A DNA stretch of 64,000 nucleotides from Zoogloea sp. (GTDB lineage: Bacteria; Pseudomonadota; Gammaproteobacteria; Burkholderiales; Rhodocyclaceae), in NCBI GenBank assembly GCA_016703645.1, contig JADJBR010000007.1:1-64000 (forward strand), in the 5' to 3' direction. Positions 38,379 through 46,369 of the stretch are shown piece by piece; position 1 is the stretch's first letter; every line of letters begins with the position of its first letter. Position numbers and translations under genes: made by a program. A model generated the notes under the pieces. It was not told where the DNA came from. It ran no database searches and worked only from the letters and a program-made list of their open reading frames with translations.

Positions 38379-38816
38379 ATGAGTATCTGGTTTGCCCCCT
38401 TCACCCTGGAAGAAGTCAATGCCCGCGGCTCCACCTGCGCCAACGGCCACCTGGGCATGGAACTGATCGAGATCGGCGAAGACTACCTGCGCGGCCGCAT
38501 GCCCGTGGATCAGCGCACTCGCCAGCCCGCCGGGGCGCTGCACGGCGGCGTGTCGGTGGCCTTTGCCGAAACCCTGGCTTCCTGGTCGGCCGCCCACGTG
38601 GTGGATCCGGCCAAATACCACTGCGTCGGCCAGGAGATCAACGCCAACCACGTCCGCGCGGTGACCGGCGGCTGGGTCTATGGCGAAGCCCGGCCCCTGC
38701 ACCTGGGGCGCACGACCCATGTGTGGGAAGTGCGCATCACCAACGAGGAAGGCAAGCTGGTGTGCATCTCGCGCATGACGGCTGCTGTGCTCAGCAAACC
38801 GAGCGAGTACAAGTAA
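38379..38816 (+). CDS. Hotdog-fold thioesterase 2
   Basis: A 145-residue hotdog protein unlike its neighbour. It has HGGVSVAFAETLASWSAA, the HGG and glutamate motif of 4-hydroxybenzoyl-CoA/1,4-dihydroxynaphthoyl-CoA-type thioesterases, and the closing LVCISRMTAAVL. A GGAG ribosome site lies upstream. It is the last gene of the operon, and the dispersed repeat begins 18 bases after its stop. Confidence 0.82.
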   Translation: MSIWFAPFTLEEVNARGSTCANGHLGMELIEIGEDYLRGRMPVDQRTRQPAGALHGGVSVAFAETLASWSAAHVVDPAKYHCVGQEINANHVRAVTGGWVYGEARPLHLGRTTHVWEVRITNEEGKLVCISRMTAAVLSKPSEYK

Positions 38817-38833
38817 GACGCTTCGGGTCGTCC

Positions 38834-39150
38834 TGCGGGGTCGGAACGGGCTTTTCGGATACACCGAGCCCCTGCGGAACTTGAGTCGGGCACCGGCCCT
38901 TGATCACCTGCATTTCCTGTCCCCTCTGGCGCGCCGACTGGAGGGTTCGGCAGGCGGAAAAAGGGCTGCGCATGTTTGAGCCCGCAGGGCGAGTTTGCGC
39001 AGACCCCGCCTGACGGACCCGGAAAGAGGGCACCCCCGCAGGGGGCGCGACAGCGGGGTACGTTTCTTTGCCGACTTTCTTGTCGTACAACAAGAAAGTC
39101 GGTCGCCCGCCGGGGCGAGACCCGGCCAATGTGAGGTAAGAGAACGGAAA
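38834..39150 (+). repeat. Dispersed hairpin repeat, copy B
   Basis: Its core is the hairpin at 39071-39102 (CCGACTTTCTTGT, loop CGTACA, complement) followed by GTCGCCCGCCGGGGCGAGACCCGGCCAATGTGA. It matches copy A (8000-8330) over about 320 bases in inverted orientation. Between 39151 and 39391 there are more short GC-rich fragments without a convincing gene. Confidence 0.7.
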
Positions 39151-39396
39151 GCCGTCCCGTAAGCGCTCACCGGTTCGAGGTCGAACGAAATGAGACAACG
39201 ACGTTCGCGTAAAGTCTGAAAAGCGCTTCCACCCCCCGACGGGCAAGGCTCTCCAAGCCCCCCGGGGCCTGCGAGGGCCCGTATTTACATAGCGAGCGCG
39301 AACATCGCCAATGACTTGACCGCAGACTTTGGCCAAGGGCTGGCCGGTCATTCCTGCGCGGAGGTTGAGTGATTTCCACCCTACACCGGGTTTCAT

Positions 39397-41119
39397 CCTA
39401 ATTTCCTCCGTTATCCCGTCAGTCCGAGGCGCCCCTCCTGGGGTTGGGCGCCTGTCCATGGGGTTGGAGGGGGTTTGGCGTCGAAGAGGCGGGCGAGGAT
39501 GTAGCGCACGAGGGCAGGCCATCGGTCTGTGTTCCTCAACTGAGGCGCAGTTGCCAGAATGCTGTCTAAACCCTTGCGGACATTGGCGGTCATGGCCTTG
39601 ATGAGATCGCCTGAGGCATGGGTCAGGGTGACCAGCAGGCGCGCCTGCCCGCATGGTGGGTCAGGCGTGCGATACCAGCGAGCAGCAGAGGGCGACTGGT
39701 GATGGCCTCCCGGCGGGACTTCGGATGGGCAAGCCGGACGTACCAGCTCCACCAGTTGTAGATCAGGCCACGGCACGGGCCGAGAGATTGCAGCGCTCCA
39801 GATCCTGCGTGGTGTAGCCTCCCCAGCCCCACTGGTTCTTGAGTTCATCGAAGCCGTTCTCGCAATCGGCCCGGTCCCGGACAGCCGCCCCATGGCCTCC
39901 AGATCGTAGTCGGTGTTGGTCACGAGGACGGCGTACTCCACAGCTTGACCGGCATCATGGGCTCGGCGAAGTGCAGGCCCTGCTGGCGTGGGCTCCGCTT
40001 GTTCTTGGCCTTGCCCTCGTCGATCAGACAGTCCCGCACCGCCCGGCGCAGCACGACGACGCGCCGGGCCTGACGCCAGCCGGCGAGTTTGAGCGAGGCC
40101 TCGACCGCATCAAAGCCCTGGCCGACGCTCTGCCAGTCCTGCCGTGACCACTGGCGTTCGATCAGACTCTTGACCCCGACGCTCTGGCGCAGCTTGAAGA
40201 GGTAGGCCTGGGCCTGGGATTCCAGATCGGTCATCACCACGTCGTTGCCAAAGGCCAGGTCGCCCCGGACCAGGCGTGGTCGTTTCTCCGGGGCAGCGCG
40301 TCGAGCAGCCTGCGCAGGTGCGGCAGGCTGTGCCGGGCGGCATGCTCCTTGCCGCTTTGTACCTGGGCATCGAGCACCAGGCGCAGGTTGGCGATCCAGT
40401 AGGTGGATGGCACCGGCCGCCCCGGCGGTGGGGTTGTAGCTGATCTCAGCCCGTCCTGATGGCCGTACAGCGGCTTCACGGTCACATCGCAATCGAGGAT
40501 CCAGTCGGTACTGAGCGCCTCCCGGGTGCTCTCGGCCAGCGCCTGGTCCATCCACTTCGCGCTGCGGGCTGGGCTTCACGGCGCAGACGCTCCGCCCCGG
40601 ATAGCGCGGGCTCGGTGTGGGCGCCAGATGCGCCAGGGCCCGGCGCAGGCTCTCGTCGCTGACGATCTTCTTCATGCCCAGGATCTGCGGTGCCACCGCG
40701 TCACCGCGCAAGCCCGCCATGAGCGTAACGCCGCTGACCGTCCAGGATGGAGAGCAGCCAGGTGCCCAGCACATCCCGGGTCGCAGGGGCATTCGGGCTG
40801 GTGTAAGCCATCGGGCAGCACGCCACCCAGCGCTCGAACAGCCCCGAGACCTCCAGAAACTCGGCAAAGAAGGCCAGCTGACCCAGCGCCGTCGCACTCC
40901 CGCCCTCGTCCCAGCGCACCTGAAAGCGCCCACCCGGGGTGCCGATGCTCACCTCCGCCGCTACCGTGGCGAGCTCTGCCAACGCTCCATGGACCGCTTC
41001 GACCAGTGCCTTCGACTCAAATTCCGCTTCACCCATTGGGTGATCCTCCTCAGCTCAGTCAAACCCACGCCAGCACTGAGTTTGACGCAGTTTCGGACGG
41101 CCCAACTAAGGAAAATAGG
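39397..41119 (-). mobile_element. DDE-transposase insertion sequence, decayed (IS1380-like)
   Basis: The ends are a 16-bp imperfect inverted repeat, CCTAATTTCCTCCGTT (39397-39412) and AACTAAGGAAAATAGG (41104-41119), 13 of 16 matching. A 5-bp direct repeat TTCAT lies directly outside both ends (39392-39396 and 41120-41124), a target-site duplication. The 1,723-bp length, ends beginning CC and 5-bp duplication fit the IS1380 group, though the family call is not certain. It sits directly upstream of the dienelactone hydrolase gene. Confidence 0.8.
39411..41036 (-). pseudogene. DDE-type transposase, frameshifted
   Basis: The coding parts lie in several frames. The N-terminus (41036-40701) contains GGRFQVRWDEGGSATALGQLAFFAEFL. 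Next come DWILDCDVTVKPLYGHQDG (near 40500, with the first catalytic Asp) and GDLAFGNDVVMTDLESQAQAYLFKLRQS (near 40250). C-terminal pieces include YAVLVTNTDYDLEAMG and an IYNWWSWYVRLAHPKSRREAITSRPLLLAGIARLTHH segment in a further frame. At least three frameshifts prevent a full product, so transposition would need another source of enzyme. Confidence 0.75.
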
Positions 41120-41162
41120 TTCATTCGGCTTTCGGTGTGCAAGCCCTTTTCAGGAGTTGTTG

Positions 41163-41840
41163 ATGAGCCCCACAAGCCCCAATCTGATTGATTTCTCCCG
41201 CCCTGATGGCAGTCTCTGCCAGGGCTACTTCACCCACGCTGGTGCCGACCGCCCGGGTGTGGTGGTCCTCCAGGAGTGGTGGGGGCTCAATGCCCAGATC
41301 TGCAGTGTCGTGGATCGCTTCGCGGCGGCCGGCTTCAATGCGCTGGCGCCGGATCTCTTCCGGGGCCGTGTGACCCAGGACCCGGATGAGGCCGGTCACA
41401 TGATGAATGGCCTGGATTTTGCCGGGGCCACCTTTCAGGACATCCGCGGTGCGGTGGCCCATCTGCAGAAGGTCGGCAGCGGGCCGGTGGCGGTGATGGG
41501 CTTCTGCATGGGGGGTGCCCTGACGGTGGCCAGTGCCGTGCATCTGCCGGAAGTGGCGGCGGCAGTCTGTTTCTATGGCATTCCGCCCCGGGATTTTGCC
41601 GACCCGGCGCAGATCCGCATTCCTTTCCAGGGGCACTTCGCCACCCGGGACACCTGGTGCACCCCGGCGGCGGCCGGCGCGCTGGAGCAGGCCATGCTCG
41701 GCGCGGGCGCCTGTCCGGAGATCCATCACTACGAGGCGGCCCACGGTTTCTTCAACGCCACCCGGCCCCAGGTTTACGATCCGGCCCAGGCCGAGCTGGC
41801 CTGGACGCGGACCCTGGCCTTCCTGGAACGGCATCTGTAG
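41163..41840 (+). CDS. Dienelactone hydrolase family protein
   Basis: A 225-residue alpha/beta hydrolase with the dienelactone hydrolase triad Cys115 (MGFCMGG), Asp163 and His194, plus the Glu38 region QEWWGLN. Classical members open dienelactone to maleylacetate in chloroaromatic pathways, but many relatives have unknown substrates. The ATG follows CAGGAG at 41151. It starts 43 bases beyond the insertion sequence, so its original promoter was probably displaced. The alpha/beta hydrolase gene follows 10 bases later. Confidence 0.87.
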   Translation: MSPTSPNLIDFSRPDGSLCQGYFTHAGADRPGVVVLQEWWGLNAQICSVVDRFAAAGFNALAPDLFRGRVTQDPDEAGHMMNGLDFAGATFQDIRGAVAHLQKVGSGPVAVMGFCMGGALTVASAVHLPEVAAAVCFYGIPPRDFADPAQIRIPFQGHFATRDTWCTPAAAGALEQAMLGAGACPEIHHYEAAHGFFNATRPQVYDPAQAELAWTRTLAFLERHL

Positions 41841-41850
41841 AGTCTGGCCG

Positions 41851-42720
41851 ATGCGTGATACCGGCACCTCCGAATACCTCGACATCCGCGGCCTGCGCCA
41901 CCATGTGCGCCACTGGGGCCCGCGGGATGCCCCCACCTTCTTCCTGCTCCACGGCTGGATGGACTCCTCACCGACCTTCCAGTTTCTGGTGGAGGCCCTC
42001 GAACAGCCCTGGCACATCATCGCTCCGGACTGGCGCGGCTATGGCGCCAGCGAGTGGCTGGACCGGCCGTACTGGTTCCCCGACTACTACGCCGATCTGG
42101 ACGTGCTGCTCGATCATTTCTCGCCGGATCGTCCGGCCACGCTGGTGGGGCACAGCATGGGGGCGAACATCGCTGCCACCTATGCGGCGGTGCGCCCGCA
42201 GCGGGTGGCGCGGCTGGCCATGCTGGACTTCCTGGGGCTTCGGCCGCCGCCCGAGGTGGATGCGCCCATGCAACTGGTGCAGTGGATGGATGCCGTGGTG
42301 GCGAGGCCGCGGGTGCGTCCGTATGCGGATGCGGCAGCCCTGGCCCGACGCCTGCGGGCGGTCAATCCTCGCCTGAGCGAGGATCAGGCCGATTTTCTGT
42401 CCCGTGCGGTGAGCCGGCCCCGCCCGGACGGGCAGATCGAGATGGCCTGCGACCCCTGGCACCGGGTGCACGGACCATCGCTCTACCATATCGAGGACTC
42501 CCTGGCGGCCTGGCGCAAGATCCAGGTGCCGGTGCTGTTGCTGATCGCCGACAGGGGTTTCGTGGACGAGCGGATGGGTGACGATCCGACGGAGCTTGAG
42601 CGCCGCATCGGCTGCTTCCGCAATCGCCAGGTCGTGACCGTCGCCGACTCGGGGCATAACGTCCAGCACGATCAGCCGGTGCAGGTGGCGCGGGCGCTGG
42701 AGGCCTTTCTGGCCGCGTGA
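41851..42720 (+). CDS. Alpha/beta hydrolase
   Basis: A 289-residue hydrolase with the oxyanion HGWMDSSPTFQ, nucleophile Ser102 (VGHSMG) and a C-terminal histidine in DSGHNVQHDQP. It could be an esterase, lactonase or dehalogenase-like enzyme; nothing in the sequence fixes the substrate. It probably forms a two-gene unit with the upstream dienelactone hydrolase. Confidence 0.8.
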   Translation: MRDTGTSEYLDIRGLRHHVRHWGPRDAPTFFLLHGWMDSSPTFQFLVEALEQPWHIIAPDWRGYGASEWLDRPYWFPDYYADLDVLLDHFSPDRPATLVGHSMGANIAATYAAVRPQRVARLAMLDFLGLRPPPEVDAPMQLVQWMDAVVARPRVRPYADAAALARRLRAVNPRLSEDQADFLSRAVSRPRPDGQIEMACDPWHRVHGPSLYHIEDSLAAWRKIQVPVLLLIADRGFVDERMGDDPTELERRIGCFRNRQVVTVADSGHNVQHDQPVQVARALEAFLAA

Positions 42721-42758
42721 GCGCCGTCTGCAGGCGCGGACGGCTTGTCTCGTGACGC

Positions 42759-43928
42759 TCAGGTGCGCAGCGGCGTCCGCATGATCAGGGGGGGCGCCTT
42801 GCGGCGCAGCCACATTTTCAGCCCGGCGTAGATGAGGACCAGGGTTACCAGCCCGCCCAGGAGTACGCCGATCCGCCCCGGAAGGCCGAAGGCCGTGCCG
42901 GTGTGGAGAGGCGTCTGCCAGTTGAGATAGCTGTCTCCCGGGCTGCTGCGGGTGGCGTCAAGGCTGCGCAGGATCGCTCCGCCGCGAACGGCGACCCACA
43001 CGGTGCTGCGACTGGTGGTGGGGCGTTGCACCTCGCCGGGCAGCAGGAAGCCGATGGCATAGCTGTCGTCGGTGGTGCGAGGCAGCCCCACGCGCCGCAG
43101 TTCGCCGTCGGGGAAGACCCCGCGGGCGATGCGGACGGCTTCGTCGGCGTCGATGGGCGGGCGGTCGGACGGCGCGGCTCTTGGCGTCTTGCTCTCGTCC
43201 AGTAGCGATAGGGCGGCAACCAGGGGGCGGACCTCGCCGGGCAGGGCCATGTAGACACCCGTCACCGCCAGGACCAGCAGTACCGGTGCACTGTAAAAGC
43301 CGGCGGTGCGATGCAGGTCGAAATGCAGGCGCGCCGCGCCGGCCTGCCACTTGATCTGCAGGGCCAGGCTGAGCTTGTTGCGCCCCGGCCACCACAGGTA
43401 GAGCCCGGCCAGAGTCATCAGCGCCCAGAGCCCGCTGCCAATACCCATGATCCAAAAGCCGGTCTTGCCGAGCAGCAGCTTGCCGTGGATCTCGCTGAGC
43501 AGGTGGATGAAGTTGCGACGGTCAAGCTCGTGGCCGCTGCGGGAGCGGTCGCCCAGCACCCGGGCGGTGAAAGGATCGACAAGCACCTGGTGAAAGCGGC
43601 CGCGGCCTTCCGCATCCGGATCCCGGGCCTTGAAGAGCAGGGCGCCGACGCCCGTCTCGTGCCGCGGTGGGAGCAGGGATAGGGCCTGCCAGGGGCCGTC
43701 GTCCCGGGCCTGCTGGTGGGCGGTGGCGGCGGCGACGAGTTCGGCGAGGGGGCGGGGCGCTGTGCCGGGCGCCGGCGGCGGGGTGCTGAGAATGTCCGGG
43801 TTGAGCAGCCGGTCGATCTCCTGGCCGAAGACCAGCACGCTGCCCGTGAGCGCTGCCAGACCGATGAAGCCCATCAGGCCGAGCCCGAGGTAGCGGTGAA
43901 GCAGGGCGATCAGGCGGCGTGGCCTCAT
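42759..43928 (-). CDS. PepSY-associated transmembrane protein
   Basis: A 389-residue inner-membrane protein with about four helices: LLHRYLGLGLMGFIGLAALTGSVLVFG near the N-terminus, FWIMGIGSGLWALMTLAGLYLWWPG, GFYSAPVLLVLAVTGVYMALPG and a last one near the C-terminus. Between the third and last is a periplasmic PepSY-like domain (DADEAVRIARGVFPDGELRRVGLP). The HRYLG and DLHRTAGFY histidines are the kind that bind haem in PiuB-type reductases. Its start overlaps the stop of the CbiZ-nitrilase gene (ATGA), so both are made together. A role in reducing or processing an iron or corrinoid compound is an inference. Confidence 0.8.
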   Translation of the reverse strand: MRPRRLIALLHRYLGLGLMGFIGLAALTGSVLVFGQEIDRLLNPDILSTPPPAPGTAPRPLAELVAAATAHQQARDDGPWQALSLLPPRHETGVGALLFKARDPDAEGRGRFHQVLVDPFTARVLGDRSRSGHELDRRNFIHLLSEIHGKLLLGKTGFWIMGIGSGLWALMTLAGLYLWWPGRNKLSLALQIKWQAGAARLHFDLHRTAGFYSAPVLLVLAVTGVYMALPGEVRPLVAALSLLDESKTPRAAPSDRPPIDADEAVRIARGVFPDGELRRVGLPRTTDDSYAIGFLLPGEVQRPTTSRSTVWVAVRGGAILRSLDATRSSPGDSYLNWQTPLHTGTAFGLPGRIGVLLGGLVTLVLIYAGLKMWLRRKAPPLIMRTPLRT

Positions 43929-45610
43929 TGCGCCCCCTTGGGGACCGGCGTGATCGCGCCGGTGAGCGGGTTGAATCCGTGTGCCCGGTTCCAGTCCACC
44001 AGCAGCATGCGCCCGGCGGGCGTACTGAAGCTGAACTGCCGGCGGCCTGCCACCGCGATGGCGCTCTCGCCGTGGGTGAAGTCCAGCTCGGGCTCGCTCC
44101 CTGTGCGGTTGTTGACGACAACCGGAATGCCGGTCTCGCGGGAGCGGCGCTCCCACACGTCGCCCGGCCCCATGCCGTCCACCGGCGGCCAGTTGGCCGG
44201 CACGAGGAGGAGGGCGGCGCCCTGCTCACGCTGGCGGGCGGCGGGCTCCGGCGCATAGGTGTCGGCGCAGATCAGCACCCCCACGGGCACGCCATCCACC
44301 ACGAAGGGGTGGCCATCGGTGCCTGCCACGGACCAGCTCTCGGCGCCGCCATGGACGCGCTGCTTGCGATAGGCGCCGAGGATTTTCCCCTCCCGGTCGA
44401 TCACCGCGACGCTGTTGTGGAACGTGTGATGGCGGGCATCCCGTTCGGCAAAGCCGATGAACAGGGCCACCTTGTTGTCCCGGGCAATGGCGGCGAGGGT
44501 GCTCATCCAGGTGTCCGGGAAGGGGGCGATCCAGTCGGTGCCGATGCGTTTGGCAAAGTTGTAGCCGGTCTCCGCCAGCTCGGGGGTGACCACCCAGTCG
44601 GCGCCCTGGCGGACGGCTTCGCGGATGCCGGCTTCGATCTGCGCACGGTTGGCGGTGATGTCGCCCGGTGTCGGGTCCAGGTGGAGCAGGGCCAGGCGCA
44701 GATGCCCGGCGGGCTTGGGCAGGGATGACAGCGCGTCCGGAAAGCGCCGGCTGCCGGGCAGGAAGAAGCCGTTCTGCTTGCCCAGGGACTCGACCACCGC
44801 GCTGTAGGTGGCCTTGCCGATCAGCTCGCCGATGCGGCTGTGGCCGCCGGTGTAGCTGGCGGTGGGCGCACGGGTGCCCGAAACCACGATGATGCTGTCG
44901 GTGCCCGTGCCGGTGGCCTGCACGCCCGGGGTGTAGGTGCTCCTCACCTGCAGATCTTCCAGGGCGGCGGTCTTGCCTTCGGTGACGGTGATCAGCGCCC
45001 GGGCCAGGGCCGCGTCGGTCAGGCGGACATTGCTGAGGACCAGGATGTTGATGGTGCCCGCGGGCTCGGCGCCTTCGATGTAGCGGCCTTCGTCCACCCC
45101 GGTGCGGATGGCGTTGCTCTTGGCGCCCGCCGTGGCCAGCACGGTGACGGTGAGCGGGCCATGGCTGCGGGTGACGATGGCCAGGTTGTCCATGTCGGCC
45201 GCCGTGGCCATATGGGCGAGTTGGGTCTTCGCGAGCCCCAGGCTTGCTGCGGTGGCGGCGATCACGTGCTCGGTGTAGCGCTTGCCGCCGCGCCCGTCGT
45301 GGCCGTTGAAGCGTGCCGAAACCCGCTTCCAGAGTTCCGGGTGGGCGCCGTGGTTGATGGCGGCCTGGCTGTCCACGAGGCCGTCGCTGGTGGACAGGGT
45401 GCGGCGCACCTCGGGGAAGCTGATCACCAGGGTCTTCTCCCAGAGTCCGTCCCGCTGGCTGCGCTCGATCCGTGCCCGGGCCGATACCTCGTCGGGAAGC
45501 CGAAGTGTGTCGGCATGGGCCGCCGATGCCAAGGCCAGCAGTCCGCCAAGGGCGAGCAGGGTGCAGCCTTGCCTGAGGGTGGGGCCCGCCCGCCGGCTCC
45601 AGTTCAGCAT
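43925..45610 (-). CDS. Exported CbiZ-nitrilase fusion (two amidohydrolase domains)
   Basis: The 561-residue protein begins with a signal peptide (residues 1-34, ending SAAHA-DT). Residues 55-275 are an adenosylcobinamide amidohydrolase (CbiZ) domain: TVLATAGAKSNAIRTG, ATGTGTDSIIVVSG and YTGGHSRIGELIGKATY are family hallmarks. Residues 303-555 are a carbon-nitrogen hydrolase domain with the full triad Glu344 (TPELAE), Lys416 (YRKQR) and Cys448 (LICAD). CbiZ cleaves the aminopropanol amide of cobinamide and is normally cytoplasmic, so export plus a second amidase is unusual. The start at 45610 leaves out a spurious upstream extension. It overlaps the PepSY gene. Confidence 0.85.
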   Translation of the reverse strand: MLNWSRRAGPTLRQGCTLLALGGLLALASAAHADTLRLPDEVSARARIERSQRDGLWEKTLVISFPEVRRTLSTSDGLVDSQAAINHGAHPELWKRVSARFNGHDGRGGKRYTEHVIAATAASLGLAKTQLAHMATAADMDNLAIVTRSHGPLTVTVLATAGAKSNAIRTGVDEGRYIEGAEPAGTINILVLSNVRLTDAALARALITVTEGKTAALEDLQVRSTYTPGVQATGTGTDSIIVVSGTRAPTASYTGGHSRIGELIGKATYSAVVESLGKQNGFFLPGSRRFPDALSSLPKPAGHLRLALLHLDPTPGDITANRAQIEAGIREAVRQGADWVVTPELAETGYNFAKRIGTDWIAPFPDTWMSTLAAIARDNKVALFIGFAERDARHHTFHNSVAVIDREGKILGAYRKQRVHGGAESWSVAGTDGHPFVVDGVPVGVLICADTYAPEPAARQREQGAALLLVPANWPPVDGMGPGDVWERRSRETGIPVVVNNRTGSEPELDFTHGESAIAVAGRRQFSFSTPAGRMLLVDWNRAHGFNPLTGAITPVPKGAQ

Positions 45611-45658
45611 AGTGATGTCCTTTGGCGCGATCGCCGTACATTGGGGGAGGCCCACAAG

Positions 45659-45689
45659 GCAAAAGGGAGCCACGAGGGCTCCCTTTTGC
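45659..45689 (-). terminator. Rho-independent terminator of sodB
   Basis: GCAAAAGGGAGCC, loop ACGAG, then GGCTCCCTTTTGC forms a perfect 13-bp stem. The TTTT run at one end acts as the U-tract, and the AAAA run does so on the other strand. It lies 40 bases after the sodB stop and before the CbiZ-nitrilase start, separating the two units. Confidence 0.75.
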
Positions 45690-45728
45690 AGCGTCCTGAC
45701 CCGGAAGACCGGGTCAGGACGGCCGGCT

Positions 45729-46316
45729 TCAGGCGAAGTTGGCAGAGGCGAAATCCCAGTTGGCCAGGCTGGCCAGGAAGGTTTCCACGAACTTCGGACG
45801 CATGTTGCGGTAGTCGATGTAGTAGGCGTGTTCCCACACATCGATGGTCAGCAGGGGCTTGCCCTCGCCGGTCTTCAGCGGGTTGCCGGCCGCGCCGGTG
45901 TTGGCAATGTCGACGGTGCCGTCGGCCTTCTTCACCAGCCAGGTCCAGCCGGAGCCGAAGTTACCCACGGCGGAGGCCTGGAAGGCCTTCTTGAACTCGT
46001 CGAAGGAGCCCCACTTGGCGTTGATGGCGTCAGCCAGAGCGCCGGTGGGCGCACCGCCGCCGTTCGGCTTCATGCAGCTCCAGAAGAAGGTGTGGTTCCA
46101 CACCTGGGCCGCGTTGTTGTAGATGCCGCCAGCCGGAGCCTTGAGGAAGGTCTCTTCGATGGAGAGGTTCTCGTACTCGGTGCCGGGGATCAGGTTGTTC
46201 AGGTTGACCACGTAGGCGTTGTGGTGCTTCGCGTAGTGGTAGTCGAAGGTTTCTTCGGAAAGATGCGGGGCCAGGGCGTTCTTGGCGTAGGGCAGTTCGG
46301 GCAGGGTGTGAGCCAT
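45729..46316 (-). CDS. sodB: Iron superoxide dismutase
   Basis: The 195-residue cytoplasmic enzyme converts superoxide to O2 and H2O2. Metal ligands are His27 (YHYAKHHNAYV), His75 (WNHTFFW), Asp159 and His163 (DVWEHAYYID). AQVWNHTFFW and FGSGWTWLV match Fe-type enzymes. It is a single-gene unit between two terminators. Confidence 0.95.
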   Translation of the reverse strand: MAHTLPELPYAKNALAPHLSEETFDYHYAKHHNAYVVNLNNLIPGTEYENLSIEETFLKAPAGGIYNNAAQVWNHTFFWSCMKPNGGGAPTGALADAINAKWGSFDEFKKAFQASAVGNFGSGWTWLVKKADGTVDIANTGAAGNPLKTGEGKPLLTIDVWEHAYYIDYRNMRPKFVETFLASLANWDFASANFA

Positions 46317-46344
46317 TTGATGTTCTCCGGGGGTTGGAAAATTG

Positions 46345-46363
46345 CCCGACTATTCTAGTCGGG
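46345..46363 (-). terminator. Terminator of xseA
   Basis: CCCGACT, loop ATTCT, AGTCGGG is a 7-bp hairpin. On the minus strand it is followed by CAATTTT. It lies seven bases past the xseA stop and just upstream of sodB. Confidence 0.55.
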
Positions 46364-46369
46364 ATTCGC

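Noticed and set aside
38791-39654. A 287-codon minus-strand frame across repeat B and the IS end
   Set aside because: It spans the repeat and the insertion-sequence terminus, so it cannot be one old gene, and no domain is visible.
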